Positions 51,889 to 60,380 of a stretch of DNA of 64,000 nt are shown one piece after another. Location of the stretch: contig NZ_JAEMUX010000032.1 of the NCBI RefSeq assembly GCF_016598475.1, forward strand, positions 20,553-84,552. Reading direction: 5' to 3'. Position numbers and translations under genes: made by a program. Under the pieces are notes generated by a model, which saw only the letters and a program-made list of their open reading frames with translations, searched no databases and was not told the origin of the DNA. Each line of letters starts with the position of its first letter. The stretch's first letter is position 1. Origin of the DNA: Streptomyces adelaidensis. GTDB lineage: Bacteria; Actinomycetota; Actinomycetes; Streptomycetales; Streptomycetaceae.

Positions 51889-53013
51889 CTAGACGTAGCG
51901 CTCCAGAATCGACGACTCCGCCAAGCGTGACAGGCCCTCGCGGACGCTCCGTGCGCGGGCCTCGCCCACGCCGTCGACCGTCTGGAGGTCGTCGACGCTC
52001 GCGGCGAGGAGCTTCTGGAGGCCGCCGAAGTGTTCGACGAGGCGGTCGATGATGGCGCCGGGCAGGCGCGGCACCTTGGCGAGGAGGCGGTAGCCGCGCG
52101 GGGAGACGGCGGAGTCCATGCCCTCGGGGGAACCGGTGTAGCCGAAGGCGCGGGCCACGGTGGGAAGTTCGAGGAGCTCGGCGTGGGGGAGCGCGTTGAG
52201 TTCGTGGAGGGCCTCGTCGACCGTGCGGGAACGCTTGGCGGTCGGCTCGGGCACGTAGTCCCGGACGACCAGCTCGCGCTCCGGCTCCACGCCCGCGATC
52301 AGCTCGTCGAGCTGGAGGGTGAGGAGGCGGCCGTCCGTGCCCAGTTCGACCACGTATTCGGCGATTTCGGTGGCGATGCGCCGGACCATCTCCAGTCGCT
52401 GGGCGACCGCCGAGACGTCCCGGACCGTCACGAGGTCCTCGATCTCCAGCGCCGACAGCGTGCCCGCGACCTCGTCGAGGCGGAGCTTGTACCGCTCCAG
52501 GGTGGCGAGGGCCTGGTTCGCGCGGGACAGGATCGCCGCGGAGTCCTCCAGGACCCGCCGGTGACCGTCGACGTACAGCGCGATCAGCCGCATGGACTGG
52601 GAGACGGACACCACCGGGAAGCCGACCTGCTTGCTCACGCGGTCGGCCGTGCGGTGCCGGGTGCCTGTCTCCTCGGTGGGGATCGTCGGGTCGGGGACCA
52701 GTTGGACGCCCGCGCGGAGGATCTTGGACAGGTCCGAGGCCAGGACGATGCCGCCGTCCAGCTTGCACAGCTCACGCAGGCGCGTGGCCGTGAACTCGAC
52801 ATCGAGCACGAAACCGCCCGTGCACATGGCTTCGACGGTCTTGTCGGAGCCCAGCACGATGAGTCCGCCGGTGTTGCCGCGGAGAATCCGTTCAAGCCCG
52901 TCGCGCAGCGCCGTGCCTGGGGCCACGGCGCTCAGTGAGGCGCGCATCAGGCCATCGGCACCGGAGCTCCCACCGGACTTTCCGGGAGCTGCTGCCCGGT
53001 CGTTGGCTGCCAC
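51889..53013 (-). CDS. disA: DNA integrity scanning protein, c-di-AMP synthase
   Basis: 374 aa from GTG 53013 with GGAGGAG upstream. N-terminal DAC domain makes c-di-AMP from two ATP: LDGGIVLASD (DGA-type Asp) and GTRHRTADR (RHR motif). Middle coiled linker, then a C-terminal helix-hairpin-helix DNA-binding domain (VPRLPGAIIDRLVEHFGGLQKLLAASVDDLQTVDGVGEARA). Octameric DisA scans for branched DNA and halts synthesis there. Follows radA on the same strand, a pairing kept across Gram-positives; RadA is known to restrain DisA. Complete. Confidence 0.96.
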   Translation of the reverse strand: MAANDRAAAPGKSGGSSGADGLMRASLSAVAPGTALRDGLERILRGNTGGLIVLGSDKTVEAMCTGGFVLDVEFTATRLRELCKLDGGIVLASDLSKILRAGVQLVPDPTIPTEETGTRHRTADRVSKQVGFPVVSVSQSMRLIALYVDGHRRVLEDSAAILSRANQALATLERYKLRLDEVAGTLSALEIEDLVTVRDVSAVAQRLEMVRRIATEIAEYVVELGTDGRLLTLQLDELIAGVEPERELVVRDYVPEPTAKRSRTVDEALHELNALPHAELLELPTVARAFGYTGSPEGMDSAVSPRGYRLLAKVPRLPGAIIDRLVEHFGGLQKLLAASVDDLQTVDGVGEARARSVREGLSRLAESSILERYV

Positions 53014-53094
53014 TGCACTCCTCCGGTCGCAGGTTCTGGGGCGCTCCCGTTTCGCACACGTTGTTCGTACGGACGGGCGAGACCTGGGCAAAGT

Positions 53095-54504
53095 CTACCG
53101 GCGGTCCTCCTCGTCCCGTGGGGCCTCTCGCCGACGCGATCGAGGCAGTACCCGAAGCGCCTCTCCCATGTCGGCGACTTCCAGGACCTTCATACCGGGA
53201 GGAACCTTGCCGGGATCGGACGGAACGAGCGCGTGCGTGAAGCCGAGGCGGTGTGCTTCGGAGAGGCGGCGCTGGACGCCCGTGACCCGTCTGACCTCGC
53301 CCGCGAGGCCCACTTCGCCGATCGCCACGAGGTTCTTGGGCAGGGGGGTGTCGGTCGCCGCCGACGCCAGGGCGAGGGCGATCGCCAGGTCCGCGGCGGG
53401 TTCGGAGAGCTTCACGCCGCCGACCGTCGCCGAGTAGATGTCCCGCTTGCCCAGCGCGCTGATCCGGCCGCGCTGCTCCAGGACCGCGAGCATCATCGAC
53501 ACCCGGGAGGTCTCCAGGCCGGACGTCGTACGACGGGGGGAGGGGAGCTGCGAGTCGACTGTGAGCGACTGCACTTCGGCGACCAGGGGGCGGCGGCCCT
53601 CCAGGGTCACCGTGAGGCAGGTGCCCGGGACCGGTTCGTCGCGGCGGGTCAGGAACAGGCCGCTCGGGTCGGTCAGGCCCGTGATGCCTTCGTCGTGCAG
53701 CTCGAAGCAGCCGACCTCGTCCGTGGCGCCGTAGCGGTTCTTGACACCCCGTACGAGGCGGAGGCGGGCGTGGCGGTCGCCCTCGAAGTGCAGGACGACG
53801 TCGACCAGGTGCTCCAGGAGGCGGGGGCCCGCGATCGCGCCGTCCTTGGTGACATGGCCCACGAGGAGCGTGGACATGCCGCGTTCCTTGGAGGCGCGGA
53901 TGAGGGCGCCGGCCACCTCGCGGACCTGGGCCATGCCGCCGGGGGCGCCGTCGATCTCGGGCGAGGCGATGGTCTGGACGGAGTCGAGGATCAGGAGGGC
54001 GGGCTTGACGGCGTCCAAGTGGCCCAGGACGGCGGCGAGGTCGGTCTCGGCGGCGAGGTACAGGTGGTCGTGGAGGGCGCCGATGCGGTCGGCGCGGAGG
54101 CGGACCTGGCTGGCGGACTCCTCGCCCGTGACGTACAGGGTGGGGTGCTCGGCGCCGGCCGCCTTGGCGGCGACGTCGAGGAGGAGGGTGGACTTGCCCA
54201 CGCCGGGTTCGCCGGCCAGGAGGACCACGGCGCCGGGGACCAGGCCGCCGCCGAGGACCCGGTCGAGTTCCGGGACGCCGGTGGTGCGGGCGGTGGCCTG
54301 GCTGCCGTCGACCTGGCCGATCGGGACGGCGGACGTGGTGACTCGGCCGGGCGCCGTCGTACGGACCGCGGGCGTGCCGTACTCCTCGACCGTGCCCCAT
54401 GCCTGGCATTCGGGGCAGCGGCCGAGCCACTTGGCCGTCTGCCAGCCGCACTCCGTGCAGCGGTAGGACGGACGGTCCTTCGTGGATTTGGTACGGGTGG
54501 CCAT
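53095..54504 (-). CDS. radA: DNA repair protein RadA
   Basis: 469 aa from ATG 54504; TACGGT on the minus strand (54516-54511) ends six bases before it (leaderless candidate). RecA-like branch-migration ATPase/helicase. N-terminal zinc finger CTECGWQTAKWLGRCPECQAWGTV, Walker A AGEPGVGKST, RadA-specific KNRYGATDEVG, and a C-terminal Lon-protease-like domain (PLPKNLVAIGEVGLAGEVRRV). Acts in homologous recombination. disA follows 81 bp downstream. Confidence 0.96.
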   Translation of the reverse strand: MATRTKSTKDRPSYRCTECGWQTAKWLGRCPECQAWGTVEEYGTPAVRTTAPGRVTTSAVPIGQVDGSQATARTTGVPELDRVLGGGLVPGAVVLLAGEPGVGKSTLLLDVAAKAAGAEHPTLYVTGEESASQVRLRADRIGALHDHLYLAAETDLAAVLGHLDAVKPALLILDSVQTIASPEIDGAPGGMAQVREVAGALIRASKERGMSTLLVGHVTKDGAIAGPRLLEHLVDVVLHFEGDRHARLRLVRGVKNRYGATDEVGCFELHDEGITGLTDPSGLFLTRRDEPVPGTCLTVTLEGRRPLVAEVQSLTVDSQLPSPRRTTSGLETSRVSMMLAVLEQRGRISALGKRDIYSATVGGVKLSEPAADLAIALALASAATDTPLPKNLVAIGEVGLAGEVRRVTGVQRRLSEAHRLGFTHALVPSDPGKVPPGMKVLEVADMGEALRVLPRSRRREAPRDEEDRR

Positions 54505-54627
54505 GCACGAACCGTAACGGAGGCCACTGACAGCCTCCGGCGGTTGGGGGGATCGGCGTGCGGGTTCGGTGGGGCTGGTGCCTGCGTGTGCGGGTTCGGT
54601 GGGTGGATTCGCGTGCGGTCCGGGGGC

Positions 54628-54730
54628 GTGCCGGGGGGTGTCCGTCCTCGGTCTGGCGCGGAATGGGTCGCCCCGAGAGGTCCAGCCCGTTGACGCGCCA
54701 GCCGCTGCGGGCGGACACCCCCCCCGGCAC
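54628..54730. repeat. Large nested inverted repeat upstream of radA
   Basis: Outer arms GTGCCGGGGGGTGTCCG (54628-54644) and CGGACAC...CCGGCAC (54712-54730, two extra C); inner arms CTGGCGCG (54653-54660) and CGCGCCAG (54694-54701). It lies in the ~300-bp gap between the hydrolase pseudogene end and the radA start. A direct repeat TGCGGGTTCGGTGGG precedes it twice (~54559 and ~54589). Confidence 0.7.
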
Positions 54731-54801
54731 ACCCCCTTCTCGCCGTACGCGGGTGGCCCGCCGTGGGGGTGCGGGCCCGCTTCCGTGGGCAGCCTATGGG
54801 G

Positions 54802-56189
54802 CTAGTGGCGGCGGGCGATCGTCAGTTCTGCCGGGGTGTACGGGATGTATGCCGCGCCGTCCAGGTTGAGGTCCACCGCGGCTGTCTGGAGGGCGGCCGG
54901 GGTTGCCGCGGCGCCCCAGCGGCCGGTGTCGAGGCGGTGTTCTACGGCGCGGAGTGCGGCTACCGTCTCGGCGACCGTGAAGGAGCAGTGGCCCTGGCGT
55001 TCGGTGTATGCCTGGCGGAGCAGTGCTCCGTCGCCGGAGGCGCGGACCCGGTCGGCGAAGCGGTTCTCCTGCTCGACGGGGACGAGGTCGTCGGCCGTGG
55101 TGTGGATGTCGAGGAGGGGTACGGCCAGGCCCTGGCCGGCGGACGAGGTGCGCTCGCCGGTGGCCACCGCGGCCGGGTCGGCGGTGATCGTGGCCCCGGC
55201 CGTGAGCGTGCGCAGATCGGCGCGCAGGTTCAGGCCCGCCTCCCGGTACACGGCGCTGACCAGCGGCGCGTGCTGGGAAGCGGCCAGCACGCGCGCGTAG
55301 TCGGTGCCCTTGTTCCCGGAGTTGTTGCCGCCGAGGGCCTTCTCGACGTCGTAGCGGGCGCCCACGACGCGGTTCAGGACGCCTTGCGCGAACCAGTCGT
55401 ACTGCTGTTCCTGCATGGCCGCCCAGTCACCGGCCTCGGGGCGGTCCTTGCCGGGCGACCATGCGGGCAGGTTGAGGAAGGCGGCGGCCAGTGCGATCCT
55501 CGCCCGGCCCTCGGGGGTCTTCTGCGCGGTGGTCACGGCCGTGATGAGCTGCTGGGTGGTGGCCGTCGCCTCGGCCCGGGACGTGAAGCCGACCAGCTTC
55601 ACGTCCGTGTCCGGCAGGAGGAGGCGGGCGATCGTGTACTCGGCGTCCAGCTGGTAGCTGTGCAGGTCGTTGGCCCCGGCGACGAGGCCGCACAGGCCCA
55701 GGGCCCCGTCGATGCCACCGTCCCCGGAGCGGGCCAGCTGGGCGTTGACCAGGCCTCCCATGGACTGGCCCATGGCCAGCGTGCGGCTCGGCTCACCGAT
55801 CCTCTCGGTGACCGCGTCGATGGTGGCGAGCTGGTCCCGCTCCGCGCTCTCCAGGGCCCACAGGGTCTCGCTGGTGTCGTACGAGGAGCCGGCCAGCGCG
55901 TAGCCCTCTTCGAGGAGACGCAGGCGTACGCCTTCGTTGGGGGCGTTCTGGGCGGTGGTGGCGCCGAAGCCGTGGCTGAAGACGATCAGGGTGCCGTTCC
56001 AGTTCTCCGGGACGTCGGCGATCCAGGTGGCTCCGTCGGGGTGCCACCGAGGCGTCCGGTGACCGCGGCGGCCGGCGCCGCCGTCTGGGGGGTGGCGGTC
56101 GAGACCGAGGCGCCGGTCAGGGAGAGGACCACGGTCGTGGCGAGGGCGGCGAGGGTGCGGGTGGTGGAGCGGCGGGTGCGCACGGGCAT
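54802..56189 (-). pseudogene. Secreted alpha/beta hydrolase split by a frameshift
   Basis: Reading starts at ATG 56189 (AGGAG nine bases upstream): MPVRTRRSTTRTLAALATTV with a good signal peptide through ASVSTATPQTAAPAAAVTGRL. Near 56035-56055 the frame changes; the rest reads GATWIADVPENWNGTLIVFSHGFGATTAQNAP to the stop at 54802. Total 1388 bases is not a multiple of three. The catalytic set is present: LAMGQSMGGLVN (Ser), DIHTTADDLVPV (Asp), RQGHCSF (His). Without correction the signal peptide and enzyme are separated. Substrate unknown; could be a secreted esterase. Decay or sequence error. Confidence 0.78.
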
Positions 56190-56438
56190 GAGGGGGACTC
56201 CTGTCGACGCGTGCTGGTGGGGGACCCGACTCGGGGCAACTCGACGTCACCGGGGGCGAGTTGGGCATCAGCAATGTAGGGCCGATTTCTTGTCGTGGTC
56301 AAGAAAGTGCACAACATTCATGAGCATGGCAGCGCATTCCGGGATCCCTGTCCCCGTATGAGGGATCGTTTCACCCGTATGGATTAAAAGTGCTGAAGGG
56401 GTGGGAAGGTGAAGGTTCCGGGCGCCTACCGTCCACGA

Positions 56439-58196
56439 ATGATGAGCACCAGTCCGGAGACCTCGACCCGCACCAGCGGCGCACACCGGGCGCACCGAGA
56501 GGCGCGCGACCGGGCGGCGGCGCGCGCGGTGGGGCAGCGCCCGCCGGCGCGCTACGAGCCGTACCTGGACGGCCTGTTCACCTACTGCATGTCGGTGCTC
56601 TGCGACCACGACACGGCGACCGCGGCCCTCGCGGAGGTGCTCGCGCTCGCCGAGCGCCGCCGGGGCCCGGACGACGCGGACGACCGCCGGGCCCGGCTCT
56701 ACGCGCTGGCCCGCTGGGCCTGTCTGCGCAAACTCGCCGAGGCCCGGCAGAAACGTCAGGGCGCGCACGCCTCCGGGCGCCGCCCCTCGCACGGCGGCGG
56801 TGTCGAGAAGCAGCACACCCCGAAGACGGCCCAGGCCCAGAGAGGCGCCGCCAGGACCGCGCCCCTCTCCGAGCACGCGGGCGACCACGACAACGAGGAC
56901 GAGGAGCGGCAGCGGCGGCGGGAACTCGCGCTGCTGGCCTGGCCGGAGGCCGCCGGCACGACCCCCGAGCAGCGCGAGGCGCTGGAGCTGGCCGTACGCC
57001 ACCAGCTCGCCGCGCCCGAGGTCGCCGACGTGCTAGGCATGGGCACCGCCGCCGCACGCGAACTGCTCGCCTCCGCCGCCTGCGAGGTCGAGCGCACCAG
57101 GGCCGCCCTCGCCGTCGTCGAGACCGGCGCCTGCCCGAGCGTCGCCCGTCTGACCGGCGACCACCAGCTCGTCCTCAGCGCCACCCTGCGACGCGAGCTG
57201 GTCCGGCACGTCGACGACTGCCCCGTCTGCCGCCGGGCCGCCGAGCGGGCCGTCCCCGGCCGCTGGCCCGGCACCACCGTCACCCCGGCCGCGCTCCCCG
57301 TCCTCGAAGCGCCCCGCGCGGCGCTGGGCCTGGCGATGGCGCACCTCACGCGCACGCGTGGCGGCGCCCCGCGCTTCGACCGGCGCGGATTCCCCATGGA
57401 CCCGAGGGACCGCGCGGCCCGCCGGGACCGGCTGCGCGCGCGAGCCGTCACCACGACCGTCGTCGCCACCGTCGTCGCCGCGCCCGTCCTCGCCCTCTGG
57501 GCCGCCTACCGGGGCGCCCCCCTCATCGGTGAGGGCTTCGACGGCCCCGGGATCACCGCGGGCGAGGAGCACGGCGACGCCGACGGGACCGTCGGCGAAG
57601 GCGCGGAGGAGTACGAGACGGCCGGCAACGCCAGGACCGAGCCCGGCGCCCGCCTCGCCAAAGGGAAGGACACGGCGGACGACGTCTCCGTGGAGGTCAC
57701 CCAGGGGAAGGGGCAGGGCACGCTCGCCGTCACCGCCGAGAACGACGGCGACACCACCCTCATCACCCTCAAGACCACCGGCGACCGACCCGTCCGCTGG
57801 TCCGCCCGCACCGGCGCCGACTGGCTCTACCTCAGCCAGTCCTGGGGCACCCTGAAACCCGGCGAGACGCTGACGATCAAGGTGTACGTCGACCAGCTGA
57901 CCGAACCCGCCGGGTACTGGACGGCGCAGGTCTCGCTCGCCCCCGCGGGTGCCGTCGTCACCATCGAGGGCGCCGGCCCCGTGCCCGCACCTCCGGTCGA
58001 CCCCCGGCCGACCGCACCCGCCCCGAACCCGGGCCCGCCGAGGCCCACCGACCCGCCCCCGGCACCCGACCCGGACCCCACCGGTCCCGCCCAGCCCGAC
58101 CCGACCCCGACGCCCACCGACGCGGCCCCCACGGGCCCGGGCGGCCCGACCCCACCGCCGGGCGACGGCGGCCAAGACCCCCCGCCGGCCCCGTAG
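56439..58196 (+). CDS. Sigma-like / zinc-finger / transmembrane / BACON-domain protein
   Basis: 585 aa from ATG 56439 (second ATG adjacent, GTG 56409 possible); TACCGT at 56427-56432 ends six bases upstream. Order: degenerate ECF-sigma region-2-like helices ~37-105 (YEPYLDGLFTYCMSVLCDHDTATAALAEVLALAERR, LARWACLRKLAEARQKRQG); region-4-like ~165-220 (TTPEQREALELAVRHQLAAPEVADVLGMGTAAARELLASAACEVERTR); anti-sigma zinc motif HVDDCPVC (H-x3-C-x2-C); membrane helix ~330-350; BACON domain ~395-490 (VEVTQGKGQGTLAVTAENDGDTTLITLKT, WSARTGADWLYLSQSWGTLKPGETLTIKVYVDQL); Pro/Thr-rich C-terminus outside. Plausibly a membrane-bound one-component regulator, since carbohydrate binding by BACON outside could signal to the cytoplasmic helices; DNA binding or sigma activity is unproven. 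A GATCCCT/AGGGATC inverted repeat (56343-56349, 56361-56367) lies upstream. Confidence 0.75.
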   Translation: MMSTSPETSTRTSGAHRAHREARDRAAARAVGQRPPARYEPYLDGLFTYCMSVLCDHDTATAALAEVLALAERRRGPDDADDRRARLYALARWACLRKLAEARQKRQGAHASGRRPSHGGGVEKQHTPKTAQAQRGAARTAPLSEHAGDHDNEDEERQRRRELALLAWPEAAGTTPEQREALELAVRHQLAAPEVADVLGMGTAAARELLASAACEVERTRAALAVVETGACPSVARLTGDHQLVLSATLRRELVRHVDDCPVCRRAAERAVPGRWPGTTVTPAALPVLEAPRAALGLAMAHLTRTRGGAPRFDRRGFPMDPRDRAARRDRLRARAVTTTVVATVVAAPVLALWAAYRGAPLIGEGFDGPGITAGEEHGDADGTVGEGAEEYETAGNARTEPGARLAKGKDTADDVSVEVTQGKGQGTLAVTAENDGDTTLITLKTTGDRPVRWSARTGADWLYLSQSWGTLKPGETLTIKVYVDQLTEPAGYWTAQVSLAPAGAVVTIEGAGPVPAPPVDPRPTAPAPNPGPPRPTDPPPAPDPDPTGPAQPDPTPTPTDAAPTGPGGPTPPPGDGGQDPPPAP

Positions 58197-58223
58197 AGCT
58201 AGCGGAGGGGTGCCGATGGTCCG

Positions 58224-59105
58224 CTACGGCCGTACCGGATCCGCCGGATGCGGAGCCACCAGCGGCAGCCGCGACGCCAGCCGCTCCTCGCACAGCTCGA
58301 CCAGGCGGTCGTACCCCGCCTTGCCCATCAGCTCGATCAGCTCCGGCCGGTACGACACGTACACCGGGTCGCCCGCGCCGTGCGCCGAGGTCGCCGAGGT
58401 GCACCACCAGTGCAGGTCGTGGCCGCCCGGACCCCAGCCGCGACGGTCGTACTCACCGATCGACACCTGGAGCACCCGCGTGTCGTCGGGCCGGTCGATC
58501 CAGTCGTATGTCCGCCGGACCGGCAGCTGCCAGCAGACGTCCGGCTTCGTCTCCAGGGGCTCGCGGCCCTCCTTCAACGCCAGGATGTGCAGCGAGCAGC
58601 CCGCGCCGCCCGCGAAACCCGGGCGGTTCTGGAAGATGCACGACCCCTGGTACGGGCGGGTCTGGCGCTCGCCGTCCTCGTCCTCCGCGACCCAGCCGGA
58701 CGCCCTACCCACATCGTGGAGCTGCCAGATCTCCGGCGTGAGCCTCGCCACATGGCCGGCGACCCGCTTCTCGTCGTCCGCGTCCGAGAAGTGGGCACCC
58801 AGGGTGCAGCACCCGTCGTCCGCGCGGCCCGCCTGGATGCCCTGGCAGCCACTGCCGAAGACGCAGTTCCAGCGAGAGGTCAGCCATGTCAGATCACAGC
58901 GGAAGAGCTGCTCGTCGTCCGCCGGATCCGGGAACTCCACCCACGCGCGCGCGAAGTCGAGCCCCTTCTCGTCGGACACGCGGGACTCCGGGGAGCCCTT
59001 CCTCGACTTCTGGGGCTTGGCTGCAGCCTTCACCCGCGAAGAGCCGCCGGCCGCCGCCGCTCCCGCTGCCGACTTGTCGGCCTTTGCCTTTTTCGTCTTG
59101 GGCAC
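58224..59105 (-). CDS. Cys-rich cytosolic protein with Lys/Ala-rich N-terminus
   Basis: 293 aa from GTG 59105; minus-strand TACCCT (59117-59112) ends six bases before it (leaderless). The first ~45 residues are Lys/Ala/Ser-rich (PKTKKAKADKSAAGAAAAGG); the rest has a cysteine set FRCDLTWLTSRWNCVFGSGC, DDGCCTLGAHFSD, GSCIFQNRPGFAGGAGC, and VCWQLPV, WWCTSAT, LCEERL. The pattern suggests a metal or Fe-S site as in YkgJ/DUF3109-like proteins. No signal or membrane segment. Function unknown. Divergent from the Ppx/GppA gene with 71 bp between starts. Confidence 0.7.
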   Translation of the reverse strand: MPKTKKAKADKSAAGAAAAGGSSRVKAAAKPQKSRKGSPESRVSDEKGLDFARAWVEFPDPADDEQLFRCDLTWLTSRWNCVFGSGCQGIQAGRADDGCCTLGAHFSDADDEKRVAGHVARLTPEIWQLHDVGRASGWVAEDEDGERQTRPYQGSCIFQNRPGFAGGAGCSLHILALKEGREPLETKPDVCWQLPVRRTYDWIDRPDDTRVLQVSIGEYDRRGWGPGGHDLHWWCTSATSAHGAGDPVYVSYRPELIELMGKAGYDRLVELCEERLASRLPLVAPHPADPVRP

Positions 59106-59176
59106 CCGTCCAGGGTACGGCGCCCGGAGCCACATCAAGGACGGCGCACGGCTTCGCTGGCAGTAGCGTTCCGTAC

Positions 59177-60109
59177 ATGAGACTCGGTGTCCTCGACGTG
59201 GGATCGAACACGGTGCATCTGCTGGTGGTGGACGCACACCCGGGCGCACGCCCCCTGCCCGCGCACTCGCACAAGGTGGAACTACGCCTTGCCCAACTCC
59301 TCGACGAGGCCGGGGCGATAGGCCCCGAAGGGATCGACAAACTGATAGCCGTCGTCCACGAGGCGCTCCAGGCCGCCGAGGACAAGGGCGTCGAGGAGCT
59401 GCTCCCGTTCGCCACCTCCGCGGTGCGCGAGGCCAGCAACGCCGACTACGTCCTCGCCCGCGTCAAGGACGAGACCGGCGTCGAGCTGCAGGTCCTCACC
59501 GGCGCCGAGGAGGCCCGGCTGACCTTCCTCGCCGTCCGCCGCTGGTTCGGCTGGTCGGCCGGCAAGCTCCTCGTCCTCGACATCGGCGGCGGCTCCCTGG
59601 AGATCGCCTACGGCATCGACGAGGAGCCCGACGCCGCCGCCTCCCTGCCCCTCGGCGCCGGCCGCCTCACCGCCGGCTGGCTCCCCGGCGACCCGGCCAC
59701 CGCCGACGACATCCGCGCCCTGCGCCGCCATGTCCGGGCCCAGATAGCCCGTACGGTCGGCGAGTTCAGCCGCTTCGGCGCGCCCGACCACGTCGTCGCC
59801 ACCTCCAAGACCTTCAAACAGCTCGCCCGCATCGCCGGCGCCGCCCGCTCCACCGAGGGCCTCTACGCCCAACGCGACCTCAAGCGCGTCGCCCTCCAGA
59901 GCTGGGTCCCCAAACTCGCCGCCATGACCACCGCCCAACGAGCCGCCCTCCCCGGCGTCTCCGAGGGCCGAGCCAACCAGCTCCTCGCCGGCGCCCTGGT
60001 CGCCGAGGCCGCGATGGACCTCTTCGACGTGGAGACCCTGGAGATCTGCCCCTGGGCGCTCAGGGAAGGTGTGATCCTGCGGCGGCTTGATCACATGGGT
60101 ACGGCGTAG
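59177..60109 (+). CDS. Ppx/GppA-family exopolyphosphatase
   Basis: 310 aa; TAGCGT at 59164-59169 ends seven bases before the ATG, no ribosome-binding site: leaderless candidate. ASKHA ATPase fold with GVLDVGSNTVHLLVVD (phosphate-1), ATSAVREASNADYVLARV, LVLDIGGGSLEIAYG (phosphate-2) and GAGRLTAGWLPGD. Cuts polyphosphate or pppGpp; single-domain length like mycobacterial Ppx1. Which substrate is preferred cannot be told. Actinobacteria usually carry two such genes. Confidence 0.9.
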   Translation: MRLGVLDVGSNTVHLLVVDAHPGARPLPAHSHKVELRLAQLLDEAGAIGPEGIDKLIAVVHEALQAAEDKGVEELLPFATSAVREASNADYVLARVKDETGVELQVLTGAEEARLTFLAVRRWFGWSAGKLLVLDIGGGSLEIAYGIDEEPDAAASLPLGAGRLTAGWLPGDPATADDIRALRRHVRAQIARTVGEFSRFGAPDHVVATSKTFKQLARIAGAARSTEGLYAQRDLKRVALQSWVPKLAAMTTAQRAALPGVSEGRANQLLAGALVAEAAMDLFDVETLEICPWALREGVILRRLDHMGTA

Positions 60110-60142
60110 GCGACGGTGGGGGCGTTCGTTGTCTGCGGGTGG

Positions 60143-60260
60143 GTGGGGGCTGGTCGCACGGTTCCCCGCGCCCCTGAGAAGCAGGGGCTGCGCCCCGTGC
60201 TTTTCAGGCTTGCGGCGCCTGGTCCTTCAGGGGCGCGGGGAACCGCGCGAGAAGCCCCAC
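60143..60260. repeat. Inverted pair of dispersed palindromic repeats
   Basis: Arm 1 60143-60177 (GTGGGGGCTGGTCGCACGGT then TCCCCGCGCCCCTGA) and arm 2 60227-60260 (TCAGGGGCGCGGGGAACCGC then GCGAGAAGCCCCAC) are inverted copies of the same repeat core, around 49 bases containing CAGGGGCTGCGCCCCGTGC. As RNA it would give a >30-bp imperfect stem. It lies in the 271-bp gap after the Ppx gene. Confidence 0.75.
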
Positions 60261-60380
60261 CGGACCCGCACCCGCCTTCCCCGCTTACCTCCAACGGCGC
60301 ACAGGCGAGGGCACGCCGCCCCCGGCCGACCACCGGACCCAGGCCCACACGGCCAACCCCGCCCCGTTAGGCTGTCCCGC

